Assembly: GCA_937996235.1 (NCBI GenBank)
Contig: CALKVK010000017.1
Location: forward strand, 1 to 64,000
Length of the DNA stretch: 64,000 bases
Direction: 5' to 3'
From: an uncultured bacterium
GTDB lineage: Bacteria; Planctomycetota; JAJSAM01; JAJVHW01
Shown here piece after piece: positions 47,530 to 56,576 of this stretch. The translations under genes were made by a program, and so were the position numbers. Position 1 is the stretch's first letter. Each line of letters starts with the position of its first letter. The notes beneath the pieces were generated by a model. It was not told the origin of the DNA and searched no databases. It saw only the letters and a program-made list of their open reading frames with translations.

Positions 47530-48396
47530 GTGCGTTCACGTCAACGACCACATTCACGACGGGGGTGCGCCACGGCACGGGACACGACACGGACGGCGCC
47601 GCCGCGCCGCGCCGCCGAGCACACGTCGGCGGCCGACCTGGCGACGCACGCCGCCGCCGAAGATCCGCCCGCTGCGTCGATCGGCGCGCCGGATGCGGTG
47701 CACACGGCCACCGTCGCGGGCGTGGCGTTCGTCCTCGCGTTCTGCAGCATCGTCTACGAGCTGCTGCTCGGCCAGACGCTCGCCGCGTTCCTCGGGAACA
47801 CGGTGCTCCGGCTCTCGGTGACGGTCGGCCTCTACCTGCTCTCGATGGGCATCGGCGCGTTCCTCGCGCGCGGCCGCGTCCTCGCGCGCCCCGTGCTCGC
47901 GCTCCAGAGCGTCGAGCTCGCGCTGTCGGTGACGGGCGCCGCCGCCGTGCCGCTGCTCTTCCTGCTCGACTCGTGGGGCGCGCCGCACGCGGCGCTCTCC
48001 GCCACCGGCCACGGGCTGATCGTGCTGATCGGCGTGCTCACGGGTCTCGAGCTGCCGCTGCTGCTCGAGCTCGGCGGCGGCGCCGTCGACGTGCGGCGCA
48101 ACTTCGTGCTCGGCGTCGACTACGTCGGCGCGCTCATCGGCACGCTCGTGTTCGCGTTCTGGTTCTACCCGCGCGCCGGGCTCGTCACGACGGCGTTCGT
48201 CGTCGCGTCGCTGAACGCGTTCGCGGGCGTGCTGCTCGCGTCGCAGATCGGACGCTCGCCCGCGGAGGACCGCTCGCGCCACGGACTCGTGCTCGTCGCG
48301 CAACTCCTCGTCCTCTGCGCGACCGTCGTCTGTCTCGCGCGAGCCGACGCGATCGCGGAGGCCTGCATCCGCCTGTACCTCGGAGGGGACGCATGA
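47530..48396 (+). CDS. Stand-alone membrane module of spermidine-synthase-like proteins
   Basis: 288 residues from GTG at 47530 (the start is uncertain; the membrane part begins near residue 57). Seven hydrophobic helices, opening FVLAFCSIVYELLLGQTLAA and containing GLELPLLLELGG and NFVLGVDYVGALIGTLVF. These blocks match the N-terminal membrane half of the full protein at 48742-50646 (CSVVYELLAAQTLAAL; GIELPLLMRIGAQ; NIVLGVDYVGSLVGALVF), but no aminopropyltransferase domain follows. It therefore looks like a paralogous, split-off membrane half. Its stop overlaps speD by ATGA. Confidence 0.77.
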   Translation: MRSRQRPHSRRGCATARDTTRTAPPRRAAEHTSAADLATHAAAEDPPAASIGAPDAVHTATVAGVAFVLAFCSIVYELLLGQTLAAFLGNTVLRLSVTVGLYLLSMGIGAFLARGRVLARPVLALQSVELALSVTGAAAVPLLFLLDSWGAPHAALSATGHGLIVLIGVLTGLELPLLLELGGGAVDVRRNFVLGVDYVGALIGTLVFAFWFYPRAGLVTTAFVVASLNAFAGVLLASQIGRSPAEDRSRHGLVLVAQLLVLCATVVCLARADAIAEACIRLYLGGDA

Positions 48397-48740
48397 AGAC
48401 CGCCATCGGACGCCACTTCCTGGTGGAGCTCGCCGAGTGCGACGCGGCGCCGCTGCGCCACGCCGACCCGTTGCGCGAGATCATGCTCGACGCCGCGCGC
48501 GAGTGCGGCGCGACGGTCGTGGGCTTCGCGTTCCACCAGTTCCTGCCGGAGGGCGCGAGCGGCACGCTGCTCCTCGCCGAGTCGCACTTCAGCGTGCACA
48601 CCTGGCCCGAGGAGCGCTACCTCGCCATGGACATCTTCACGTGCGGGACCGAGATGGACGCGGAGCGCGCGATCGAGATCGTGCGGCGGCGCGTGCGCGC
48701 GCAGCGCGTCGAGGTCCAGGAGCTGGCACGTGGCTGCTGA
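48393..48740 (+). CDS. speD: S-adenosylmethionine decarboxylase proenzyme
   Basis: 115 residues, ATG with GGAGGGG upstream, of the short bacterial/archaeal class. It makes decarboxylated AdoMet for aminopropyl transfer. LAESHFSVHTWPE (about 61-73) is the autocleavage site: cleavage before the serine generates the pyruvoyl cofactor, and the histidine acts in processing. FTCG (about 80-83) carries the catalytic Cys. Sits between two membrane-domain genes and just upstream of the synthase. Confidence 0.92.
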   Translation: MKTAIGRHFLVELAECDAAPLRHADPLREIMLDAARECGATVVGFAFHQFLPEGASGTLLLAESHFSVHTWPEERYLAMDIFTCGTEMDAERAIEIVRRRVRAQRVEVQELARGC

Positions 48741-48741
48741 G

Positions 48742-50646
48742 ATGTCGCACGCGGCCGACACCCCGCGCGAGCGCCGCGTGAGCGGGACGCTCGTCCTCGT
48801 GACCGCAGTGCTCGCCGCGTGCAGCGTGGTGTACGAGCTGCTCGCCGCGCAGACGCTCGCCGCGCTCGCCGCGAACACGGTCATCTGGTACAGCGTCGTG
48901 ATCGGCGCGTTCCTCGGCGCGATGGGCCTCGGCGCCTTCCGCTGCATGGAGATCCCCCAGGACCGCGACGCGTGGCGCGAGCTGCTCGGCGTGGAGCTGC
49001 GGCTGACCCTCGCGGGCGCGGCCGTCGTGCCCGCCATCCACTTCGGGCACATGCTGCACGCCTACCTCGAGGTGCACGGCTGGCCGCGCGTCGCCGCCGT
49101 CGTCTTCTTCGGCGGCGCGTTCGCGATCACGACCGTCGTCGGCTACCTGACCGGCATCGAGCTCCCGCTGCTCATGCGCATCGGTGCGCAGCAGGGCGGC
49201 GGCACGCGGGGCGGCAACATCGTGCTCGGCGTGGACTACGTCGGCTCGCTCGTCGGGGCGCTCGTGTTCCCGCTCGTGATCCTGCCGCACACCGATCTGC
49301 TCACCGCCGCGACGGCGACGGCGGGCGTGAACCTCGTCGTCGCGCTGGGCATCCTCGTGCACCGGACGGCGGGGCGCGGCCGCCTGCTCGGGCCGGCGCT
49401 CGCGGCGGGGACGCTCGCCGGCCTGCTCGCGGCGGTCGCCGCGTCGACCGCGCGCATCGAGCAGTACTTCCTGCGCAAGTACTACTACTACACGCACGCG
49501 AACGCGTCGCTCCTGGCGGTGTTCGCGCCGATGCCCGAGCTGCCCGAGGTGTTCCGCGTGCGCTCGCCGTACCAGCGCATCGACATCATGCAGGACGTGG
49601 ACCCGGACGCGAGCCGGACGCTGATGCAGTTCTACAGCACGAAGCCCGACGACCCGGAGCACCCGCGCGACGAGATCCTGTTCCTGAACGGCGACTTCCA
49701 GACCAACTCCACGTACGAGGAGATCTACCACGAGTACTTCGCGCACGTGCCGATCGTGGCCACGGGCCGGGTGCCGCGCCACGTGCTCCTGCTCGGCGGC
49801 GGCGACGGCTACCTGGCGCGCGAGCTGCTGAAGCACGAGGGCATCGAGGACATCCTGCACGTCGACATCGACCCGGTGCTCCCCGCGCTCGCGCAGACGC
49901 ACCCGCTGCTCAGCACCGTCAACAAGGGCTCGTTCCGCGATCCGCGCGTCACGCACCTCCAGGGCGACGGCTTCCAGTTCGTGCGGACGACCGAGCAGCG
50001 CTTCGACGCCGTCTACATCGATTTCCCCGTCGCGGTGGACTACGACCTCTCGCGCCTCTACAGCCGCGAGTTCTTCCACTTCGTGCGGCGCTGCCTCGCG
50101 CCCGGCGCGTTCGCGGTGTTCGACTCGACGGGCACGAGCTTCCTCACCGCGCCGGACGCGGCGGGGGTGCAGGTGCCGGTCGAGGGCAACGACTGGCGCA
50201 TCTACTCGAACACGCTCGTCGCCGCCGGCTACCGCGACATCGTCCCCTACCTGACGACGCTCGAGGTGGACAACGCCGCCGCCGCCGAGTGGCTCGCGAA
50301 CGCAGGTGTGAACATCCCCGTGGACGCCGACTTCATGAGCGACTGGCAGGCCGCGGACGAGGAGCAGAGGAAGGTGCTGCGCGACCTGCTGATCCGCCGC
50401 GTGCTCACCGAGAACATGATCGCGCTGCAGCAGGGCTTCGTGATGATGGCCGCCGACGAGGGCACCTTCGGCACGGCGTGGAAGGACCCCGGCGTGCCGC
50501 TGCACCTGCTCACGAAGGAGCGCTTCGAGCACGCGTTCGACGTGCACTTCGAGGTGCCGCCGGTCGCCGACGCCGACTTCGTGAACTCGATCCTGCGCCC
50601 GCGCTTCCCGACGCTGCCCGTCTGGCGCCCGCGCCGCCCGTTCTGA
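48742..50646 (+). CDS. speE: Membrane-anchored spermidine synthase (aminopropyltransferase)
   Basis: 634 residues from ATG at 48742 (a GTG at 48730 would overlap speD). Residues about 15-235 are seven membrane helices; the aminopropyltransferase domain follows. SPYQRIDIM (about 275-283), LFLNGDFQTNSTYEEIYHEY (about 313-332), LLLGGGDGYLARELLKH (the decarboxylated-AdoMet site, about 349-365), LHVDIDP and YIDFP (catalytic Asp region, about 429-433). It joins an aminopropyl group to putrescine or a related amine, making spermidine. Bacteria with such fused membrane parts are known, but the reason for membrane attachment is not. Confidence 0.9.
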   Translation: MSHAADTPRERRVSGTLVLVTAVLAACSVVYELLAAQTLAALAANTVIWYSVVIGAFLGAMGLGAFRCMEIPQDRDAWRELLGVELRLTLAGAAVVPAIHFGHMLHAYLEVHGWPRVAAVVFFGGAFAITTVVGYLTGIELPLLMRIGAQQGGGTRGGNIVLGVDYVGSLVGALVFPLVILPHTDLLTAATATAGVNLVVALGILVHRTAGRGRLLGPALAAGTLAGLLAAVAASTARIEQYFLRKYYYYTHANASLLAVFAPMPELPEVFRVRSPYQRIDIMQDVDPDASRTLMQFYSTKPDDPEHPRDEILFLNGDFQTNSTYEEIYHEYFAHVPIVATGRVPRHVLLLGGGDGYLARELLKHEGIEDILHVDIDPVLPALAQTHPLLSTVNKGSFRDPRVTHLQGDGFQFVRTTEQRFDAVYIDFPVAVDYDLSRLYSREFFHFVRRCLAPGAFAVFDSTGTSFLTAPDAAGVQVPVEGNDWRIYSNTLVAAGYRDIVPYLTTLEVDNAAAAEWLANAGVNIPVDADFMSDWQAADEEQRKVLRDLLIRRVLTENMIALQQGFVMMAADEGTFGTAWKDPGVPLHLLTKERFEHAFDVHFEVPPVADADFVNSILRPRFPTLPVWRPRRPF

Positions 50647-50699
50647 CCCCCGGCCGCTCCGTGCAACCCGCACGCCGCCGCGGGAGACTCGCCCGTCCC

Positions 50700-51362
50700 A
50701 TGGGCACCGTCGTCTTCGACTTCGACAGCACGCTCGTGCCGTGCGAGAGCCTCGCCGAGGCGCTCGCGCGGGCGCCGGGCGTCGACGCCGCGGCGCGCCG
50801 CGAGATCGACGAGATCACGCGCGCGGGCATGGAGGGCGCGATCTCGTTCCACGAGTCGCTCACGGCGCGCCTCGCCCTCGCCCGGCCGACGCGCGCCGCC
50901 GTCACGGCCCTCGGCGCGGAACTCGCCGGCAGGCTCTCGCGCGGCGCGCGCGAGCTGGTCGCGGACCTGCACGCGCGCGGGCACGAGGTGTGGATCGTCT
51001 CGGGCGCGTTCGTCGAGACGCTGCTGCCCGCCGCCCGCGCGCTGCGCGTCCCGGAGACGCGCGTGATCGGGCTCCGCGCGCAGTGGGCGCCCGGCGGCGC
51101 GTTCGAGGGCCTCGCGCCCGACGACCCTTCGGCGCACGCGAAGGAAGACGCCGTGCGCGGCGTCGCCGCGCGCTGGCCGCGGCCGGTCGTCGGCGTGGGC
51201 GACGGCGCCACCGACCTCGCGCTGCGCGACGCCGGCTTCGTCGAGCACTTCGTCGCGTACTGCGAGCACGCGCGGCGCCCGCCCGTCGTGGACGCGCGCG
51301 GCGTGCACGTCGCGGCCGACATGGACGAGGCCGCGCGCATCCTCGGGAGGCTCCTGCCGTGA
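50700..51362 (+). CDS. serB: Phosphoserine phosphatase-like HAD hydrolase
   Basis: 220 residues. VVFDFDSTLVPCESL (residues 4-18) is the DxDxT catalytic motif with the Ser-phosphatase-type VPCE continuation; HEVWIVSGAFVETLLP (about 94-109) is motif II; GVGDGATDLALRDAG (about 165-179) is motif IV. It dephosphorylates O-phosphoserine to serine. Its stop overlaps the start of serA by GTGA, which makes the serine assignment stronger than HAD sequence alone. The phosphoserine transaminase gene is not in the window. Confidence 0.9.
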   Translation: MGTVVFDFDSTLVPCESLAEALARAPGVDAAARREIDEITRAGMEGAISFHESLTARLALARPTRAAVTALGAELAGRLSRGARELVADLHARGHEVWIVSGAFVETLLPAARALRVPETRVIGLRAQWAPGGAFEGLAPDDPSAHAKEDAVRGVAARWPRPVVGVGDGATDLALRDAGFVEHFVAYCEHARRPPVVDARGVHVAADMDEAARILGRLLP

Positions 51363-52591
51363 CCGCACGCCTGTCCCTGCCCCGCGAGCGCATCCGCGTG
51401 CTCCTGCTCGAGGCGATCCACGAGCGCGCGGCGCAGGTCTTCGAGCGCGCCGGGTACACGGCGGTCGAGCGCCTCGACCGCACGCCCTCGCCGGACGACC
51501 TGCGCGCGGCCCTCGCCGACGCGCACGTCGTCGGTCTGCGCTCGCGCACGCAGCTCGACGCGGCGGCGCTCGCCCACGCGCCGAAGCTCCTGGCCGTCGG
51601 CTGCTTCTGCATCGGCACCGACCAGGTCGCGCTCGACGCCGCCGCGCTGCGCGCCGTGCCGGTGTTCAACGCGCCGCACTCGAACACGCGCTCGGTGGCC
51701 GAGCTCGTCATCGGCCTCGCGGTGATGCTCTTCCGCGACGTCTTCCACAAGAGCGCGGCGGCGCACGCCGGGCACTGGCTGAAGACCGCGGCCGGCTGCC
51801 ACGAGGTGCGCGGCAAGACCATCGGGATCGTCGGGTACGGCCACATCGGCTCGCAGGTCTCGGTGCTCGCCGAGGCCATGGGCCTGCACGTCGTCTACCA
51901 CGACATCGTGCCGAAGCTCTCGCTCGGCAACGCGCGCGCGCTGCCGACGCTCGACGACGTCCTCGCCGTCGCCGACCTCGTCACGCTGCACGTGCCGGAG
52001 ACGCCGGAGACGCGCGGGCTCTTCGATGCGGAGCGGCTGGCGAAGATGCGCCCGGGCGCGTACCTCGTCAATGCCAGCCGCGGCAGTGTGGTGGACGTGG
52101 ACGCGCTCGCCGCGCTGCTCCGCACCGGGCGCCTCGGCGGGGCCGCGGTGGACGTCTTCCCGCGCGAGCCGAAGGGCGCGGGCGAGGAGTTCACGAGCGC
52201 GCTGCGCGGCGTGCCGAACGCGATCCTGACGCCGCACGTCGGCGGGTCGACGGTCGAGGCGCAGGAGGCGATCGCCGTCGAGGTCGCGTCGAAGCTCGTC
52301 GCGTACAGCGACACGGGCGCGACGATCGGCGCGGTCAACTTCCCCGAGCTGTCGCTCGCGCCGCACGCGGGCTGCCAGCGCGTGCTGCACGTGCACGAGA
52401 ACCGGCCCGGCGTCCTGCGCGCCATCAACGAGCTCTTCGCCGCGCGCGGCGTGAACGTGGTGGGGCAGCACCTGCAGACGCGCGGGGCGATCGGCTACGT
52501 CGCGCTCGACGTCGAGACCGGCGACGCGGCGGAGCTCCTGCCCGCGCTGCGCGAGGTGCCCGGCACCGTGCGCGCACGCGTGCTGTACTGA
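51359..52591 (+). CDS. serA: D-3-phosphoglycerate dehydrogenase
   Basis: 410 residues, the same length as the well-known short-type enzyme with one ACT domain. It oxidises 3-phosphoglycerate, the first step of serine synthesis. Substrate half RSRTQLDAAALAHAPKL (about 60-76); NAD site GKTIGIVGYGHIGSQVS (about 152-168); catalytic Arg in NASRGSVVDVDAL (about 236-248); catalytic Glu/His in LTPHVGGSTVEAQ (about 291-303). C-terminal ACT domain about 340-410 (HENRPGVLRAINELF) for serine feedback. Confidence 0.94.
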   Translation: MTARLSLPRERIRVLLLEAIHERAAQVFERAGYTAVERLDRTPSPDDLRAALADAHVVGLRSRTQLDAAALAHAPKLLAVGCFCIGTDQVALDAAALRAVPVFNAPHSNTRSVAELVIGLAVMLFRDVFHKSAAAHAGHWLKTAAGCHEVRGKTIGIVGYGHIGSQVSVLAEAMGLHVVYHDIVPKLSLGNARALPTLDDVLAVADLVTLHVPETPETRGLFDAERLAKMRPGAYLVNASRGSVVDVDALAALLRTGRLGGAAVDVFPREPKGAGEEFTSALRGVPNAILTPHVGGSTVEAQEAIAVEVASKLVAYSDTGATIGAVNFPELSLAPHAGCQRVLHVHENRPGVLRAINELFAARGVNVVGQHLQTRGAIGYVALDVETGDAAELLPALREVPGTVRARVLY

Positions 52592-52640
52592 GCGGCGTCC
52601 GCACGCCGAAGAGGAGGCACGGCGACGTGCGGAGGTGGCG

Positions 52641-53663
52641 ATGCGCAGGATCCTCGTGACGGGCGGAGCGGGCTTCATCGGGAGCCACGCGTGCCTCGAG
52701 CTGCTGCGGCGCGGCGACGAGGTCGTCGCGCTCGACAACCTGTCGAACAGCTCGCGGACGTCGCTCGAGCGCGTCGCGGAGCTCGCCGGGCGCGGCGTGA
52801 CCTTCCACGAGGCGGACATCCTGGACCGCGCGGCGCTCGACCGCATCCTCGCCGCGTCGCGTCCGGACGCCGTCATCCACTTCGCGGGCTGGAAGGCCGT
52901 CGGCGAGTCCGTCGAGAAGCCGCTCGCGTACTACCGCAACAACGTCGCGGGGACGCTCGTGCTCGTCGAGGCGCTGCGCGCCGCGGGCGTGCGCGACCTC
53001 GTGTTCTCGTCGTCGGCCACGGTCTACGGCGAGACCGACACGCTGCCCGTGCGCGAGGACTTCCCGCTGCACGCGACGAACCCGTACGGCCGCTCGAAGC
53101 TGATGGTCGAGGAGCTGCTGCGCGACCTCGCGGCCTCGCCCGCGGAGGAGCCGTGGCGCATCGTGCTCCTGCGCTACTTCAACCCGATCGGCGCGGACGA
53201 GAGCGGGCGCATCGGCGAGGACCCGGCGGGTCTCCCGAACAACCTGCTGCCGTACGTCATGCAGGTGGCGGTAGGGCGGCTGCCGAAGCTGCGCGTGTTC
53301 GGCGGCGACTACCCGACGCGCGACGGCACGGGCGTGCGCGACTACGTGCACGTCACCGACCTCGTGATCGGCCACGTCGCGGCGCTCGAGGCGCTGCCGC
53401 GCGTGCAGGGCTGTGTCGCCTACAACCTCGGAACCGGCGGCGGTGCGACGGTGCTCGAGGTGATCGAGACCGCGCGGCGCGTGAGCGGTCGCCCGATCCC
53501 GTACGAGGTCGTCGCGCGGCGTCCGGGCGACGTCGCGGCGTCGTACGCGGACGTCTCGAAGGCGGCGGCGGAGCTCGGCTGGCGCGCCGAGCGCGACCTC
53601 GAGGCGATGGTGCGCGACCAGTGGCGCTGGCAGAGCGGGAACCCCTCGGGCTACCGCGCGTGA
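52641..53663 (+). CDS. galE: UDP-glucose 4-epimerase
   Basis: 340 residues from ATG at 52641 (GGAGG six bases upstream). It interconverts UDP-glucose and UDP-galactose using bound NAD. ILVTGGAGFIGSHACLELL (residues 4-22) is the NAD site; IHFAGWKAVGESV (about 79-91); SSSATVYGE (about 122-130) holds the catalytic Ser, and NPYGRSKLMVEELL (about 145-158) the Tyr-x-x-x-Lys pair; LRYFNPIGA and DGTGVRDYVHVTDL are family blocks. It can supply hexose donors for the envelope glycan genes. Confidence 0.93.
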   Translation: MRRILVTGGAGFIGSHACLELLRRGDEVVALDNLSNSSRTSLERVAELAGRGVTFHEADILDRAALDRILAASRPDAVIHFAGWKAVGESVEKPLAYYRNNVAGTLVLVEALRAAGVRDLVFSSSATVYGETDTLPVREDFPLHATNPYGRSKLMVEELLRDLAASPAEEPWRIVLLRYFNPIGADESGRIGEDPAGLPNNLLPYVMQVAVGRLPKLRVFGGDYPTRDGTGVRDYVHVTDLVIGHVAALEALPRVQGCVAYNLGTGGGATVLEVIETARRVSGRPIPYEVVARRPGDVAASYADVSKAAAELGWRAERDLEAMVRDQWRWQSGNPSGYRA

Positions 53664-55171
53664 ACGCGGACAGGGCGGGGCTCACGTACGCGCACGTCGG
53701 CGCGAGCATCGCCGCGCCCCCCGCGACCTCGGACGTCGACATCACGCGCGGCGTGCTCGGCCGCGGCGAGGAGCTGTTCGAGCGCGCGTCGGACGCCGTG
53801 CTGCGGCTCCGACACTTCGAGCTCGGCTGGGTCGGGATCGTGCGCGCCGCGGCCGACGCGCCGCCGCGCGTCGCCGCCGGGGACGACGTCGTCGTGCGCG
53901 TGCACCTGCCCGGCCTCATGCGCGACAACCCGTGTCGCGTGCTGCGCGTGCTCGACGACGAGGCCGGGCCGCTGCGGCGCCGCGGCTTCGTCTACGGCAC
54001 GCTGCGCGGCCACGCCGAGTCGGGCGAGGAGGCGTTCGTCGTCGTGTGGGACCGCGCGCGCGACGAGGTCGCGTTCGAGATCGCCGCGTTCTCGCGGCCC
54101 GCGTGGTGGCTCGCGCGCCTCGGGCAGCCGGCCGTCCGCGTGCTGCAGCGGCGCTTCGGCGTCGGCGCGTGCCGCGCCCTCGCACGCGTGCTCGGGAGCG
54201 GCGCACCGCAGATCACGCAGCGCAGCCGCGACGGACACGGCGTCGCGACGTGGTCGGCGACGTGGGGCGCGGTCGTGTGGTGCGCAGCCGTGCTCGGCGC
54301 ACGCCCCGACCCGCTGCTCCGCGGCTTCCCGGAGGCGCTCCTCCTGCTCGCCGCCGCGGTCGCGACACCGCTGGCCCTGCGTCTCGCCGGGCGCGAGGCG
54401 GAGCGCCCGCGCGCATGGCGCGTGGCCGTCCTGCTGCAGCCCCTCGCGGCGCTCGCGCTCGCGGTGTCGTTCGCGTTGCCGCGCGGTCCGGTCGCCGCCG
54501 CGTGCGCGCTGCCGTGGCTCGCGACGTCGGCCTCTGCCGCGTTCGCGGGTGCGCAGCGGGCGCTGCGTCGCCATCGCGCGACGCGTCGCGTCGGGCCGCT
54601 CGCCGATCTCTGCCTCGATGCCGGCCTGCTCGCGTTCCCGGTCGGCGCCGCGTGGGCCGTGGCCTACCGCGCCGGCGTGCAGCCGGGCGGCTTCGCGGAC
54701 GTCGTCGTGCTCCTCACCGCCGTCCACTTCCACGTCGCGGGCCTCGTGCTCCTGACGCTCACGGGCACCGCCGCTCTGCGCCGCCCCGGCCGCCTCGCGC
54801 GCGCCGCGTGCGTGGGTGTCCTCGCAGGCCTGCCGCTCACCGCGGCGGGCATCACGGCGACGCACGCGGGCGCACCGCCGCTGTTCGAGACGGCGTGCGC
54901 CCTCGCGACGGCGGGCGCCGGTCTCTGCGCCGCCGCGCTGCACTGGTCCGCGGCGCCGCCGGCGACCCTCCCGCGCGCCTTGCTGCGCGCAGCGTCCCTC
55001 GCTCTCGTCGTCGGCATGCTCCTCGCCGCCCGCTACGCCCTGCGGACCGTCGTGCCGCTCGCACACCTCGACGTCCCGTGGATGGCCGCGCTCCACGGAA
55101 CCACGAACCTGGTGCTGTTCGCGCTGCCGGCGCTCGTCGTGTGGTGTGTGTCCGAAGACGGCGCGGCGTAG
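53660..55171 (+). CDS. DUF1990 domain fused to YndJ-like membrane protein
   Basis: 503 residues, GTG at 53660 overlapping the galE stop (GTGA). Residues about 5-170 are a DUF1990 domain: YAHVGASIAAPPA, LGRGEELFERASDAVLRLRH (about 34-53) and FVYGTLRGHAESGEEAFVV (about 110-128). From about residue 190 the protein is a YndJ-type membrane domain with about nine helices. Both domains are of unknown function; in other bacteria they are encoded as neighbours or fused, which suggests a common unknown process at the membrane. Confidence 0.76.
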   Translation: MNADRAGLTYAHVGASIAAPPATSDVDITRGVLGRGEELFERASDAVLRLRHFELGWVGIVRAAADAPPRVAAGDDVVVRVHLPGLMRDNPCRVLRVLDDEAGPLRRRGFVYGTLRGHAESGEEAFVVVWDRARDEVAFEIAAFSRPAWWLARLGQPAVRVLQRRFGVGACRALARVLGSGAPQITQRSRDGHGVATWSATWGAVVWCAAVLGARPDPLLRGFPEALLLLAAAVATPLALRLAGREAERPRAWRVAVLLQPLAALALAVSFALPRGPVAAACALPWLATSASAAFAGAQRALRRHRATRRVGPLADLCLDAGLLAFPVGAAWAVAYRAGVQPGGFADVVVLLTAVHFHVAGLVLLTLTGTAALRRPGRLARAACVGVLAGLPLTAAGITATHAGAPPLFETACALATAGAGLCAAALHWSAAPPATLPRALLRAASLALVVGMLLAARYALRTVVPLAHLDVPWMAALHGTTNLVLFALPALVVWCVSEDGAA

Positions 55172-55187
55172 AGAGACGCGCCCGCGC

Positions 55188-55216
55188 TTCCGGCCGACGC
55201 GGCCGGCACGTACGCT
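55188..55216 (+). promoter_or_regulatory. Possible promoter giving a near-leaderless transcript
   Basis: TTCCGG (55188-55193), 17 bp, TACGCT (55211-55216), ending seven bases before the GTG start at 55224. Transcription would begin at or next to the start codon. Confidence 0.35.
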
Positions 55217-55223
55217 GCACGGC

Positions 55224-55754
55224 GTGGACGACGACGCACTCCGCGCGGAGCTCGAGACGATGCACCGCGCCGACCAGGCGATCCGCGAGGAGGCGCGACG
55301 GACCGTGCACGAACACGGAGTCGACTCCGCGGAGTACGCGGCGCTGCGGGAACGCGGTCGCGCGCAGGACGTCGCGCATCGTACGCGCCTGTCGGAGCTG
55401 GTGGCGGAGCGTGGCTGGCCCCTCGTCTCGCACGTCGGCGAGGCGGCGGCGCGCGGCGCCTTCTTCGTCGTGCAGCACGCGGACCTCGAGTTCCAGCGTG
55501 CGCTGCTGCCGGCGCTCCGCGACGCCGACGCGGCCGGGGAGCTTCCGCCGGCGCTGCTGCCGCTGCTCGAGGATCGGGTGCGTGTCCTCGGCGGCCGGCC
55601 GCAGATCTACGGCACGCAGATCCGTCGCGCCGCCGACGGCCGGCCGGAGCCGTTCCCGATCGAGGACGAGAGCGGCGTCGAGGCGCGCCGCGCCGCCGCC
55701 GGTCTCGAGCCGCTCGATGCATATCTCCGGCGCTTCGTGGTACCGGGAACGTGA
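55224..55754 (+). CDS. DUF6624 family protein
   Basis: 176 residues from GTG at 55224. Helix-rich start (LRAELETMHRADQAIREEAR), then the family blocks AAARGAFFVVQHADLEFQRA (about 72-91), LPLLEDRVRVLGGRPQIYGT (about 112-131) and the end LDAYLRRF. Soluble, no signal peptide. The family is widespread as lone small proteins and has no established function. Confidence 0.78.
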   Translation: MDDDALRAELETMHRADQAIREEARRTVHEHGVDSAEYAALRERGRAQDVAHRTRLSELVAERGWPLVSHVGEAAARGAFFVVQHADLEFQRALLPALRDADAAGELPPALLPLLEDRVRVLGGRPQIYGTQIRRAADGRPEPFPIEDESGVEARRAAAGLEPLDAYLRRFVVPGT

Positions 55755-55839
55755 TCCTGTCGCATCCTGCGGCGACACGTGAACGCGACCCGCGGAGTGG
55801 CGTCCCGCTGTCGTCGTCCCACACCGCGAGAGGAGTCCG

Positions 55840-56367
55840 ATGGCCCTCGTCGTCCTGCTCCGCGGCGTGAACGTGGGCGGCCACAGGACGTTCCGGCCGA
55901 GTGCGCTCGCGAAGGAACTCGCCGAACTGGACGTCGTCAACATCGGCGCGGCGGGCACCTTCGTCGTGCGCGCGCCGGTCACGGAGGCGCGCGCGCGTGC
56001 GGAGCTGGCGTCGCGGCTGCCGTTCGAGACGGAGATCGTGATCCGTCCCGGACGCGAGTTCGTGCGCGCGATGTCGCCCTCGCACTTCGCCGGGCAGCCC
56101 GAATCGCGCGAGGTCGTCCGATTCGTCAGCACGCTCGCCGCCGCCCCCCGTTCGGCGCCCGAGCTGCCGTCGGAGTTCACCCACGACGGCCAGTGGCTCG
56201 TGCGGCTACTGGCGCGCGACGGCCGGTTCGTGTTCGGCGTGTACCGTCGCCACATGAAGGCGATCGAGATCCTCGGCCGCATCGACCGCCTCTTCGGCGC
56301 GTCCTTGACGACGCGGAACTGGAACACGATCGCGTCGATCCTCGCGGTGCTGGAGGGCGACGCATGA
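55840..56367 (+). CDS. DUF1697 family protein
   Basis: 175 residues, ATG with GAGAGGA upstream. LVVLLRGVNVGGHRTFRPSA (residues 3-22) is the DUF1697 opening, VVNIGAAGTFVVRAP (about 32-46) the second block, and SLTTRNWNTIASI near the end the closing block. Cytoplasmic, function unknown. Overlaps the next gene by ATGA. Confidence 0.84.
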   Translation: MALVVLLRGVNVGGHRTFRPSALAKELAELDVVNIGAAGTFVVRAPVTEARARAELASRLPFETEIVIRPGREFVRAMSPSHFAGQPESREVVRFVSTLAAAPRSAPELPSEFTHDGQWLVRLLARDGRFVFGVYRRHMKAIEILGRIDRLFGASLTTRNWNTIASILAVLEGDA

Positions 56368-56576
56368 CACCCGCACCCGACGGACCGCCGCGGCCGCGCG
56401 GCTCCACGCTCTACCGCGTCGGCGCGCTCGTCTCCGCCGTCGTGGTCGTCGCGGGGACGGCGCGCTACGCCGACACGCCGCTCGGTGTCGCGGCGCTCGT
56501 CGTCGCGGTGCTGGCGAGTGCGCTGCTGCTCTTCGATGCGTTCCGGCGAAGCACGGCGTCCGGCGACGCGGAGTAG
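56364..56576 (+). CDS. Small membrane protein
   Basis: 70 residues: a short basic N-terminus, two hydrophobic helices (about 17-33 and 38-58) and a charged tail. It overlaps the DUF1697 gene by four bases, so it is translated with it. No family recognised. Confidence 0.65.
   Translation: MTPAPDGPPRPRGSTLYRVGALVSAVVVVAGTARYADTPLGVAALVVAVLASALLLFDAFRRSTASGDAE

Noticed and set aside
47373..47700. Riboswitch in the long leader of the polyamine operon
   Set aside because: No conserved aptamer pattern recognised; the leader is simply GC-rich.
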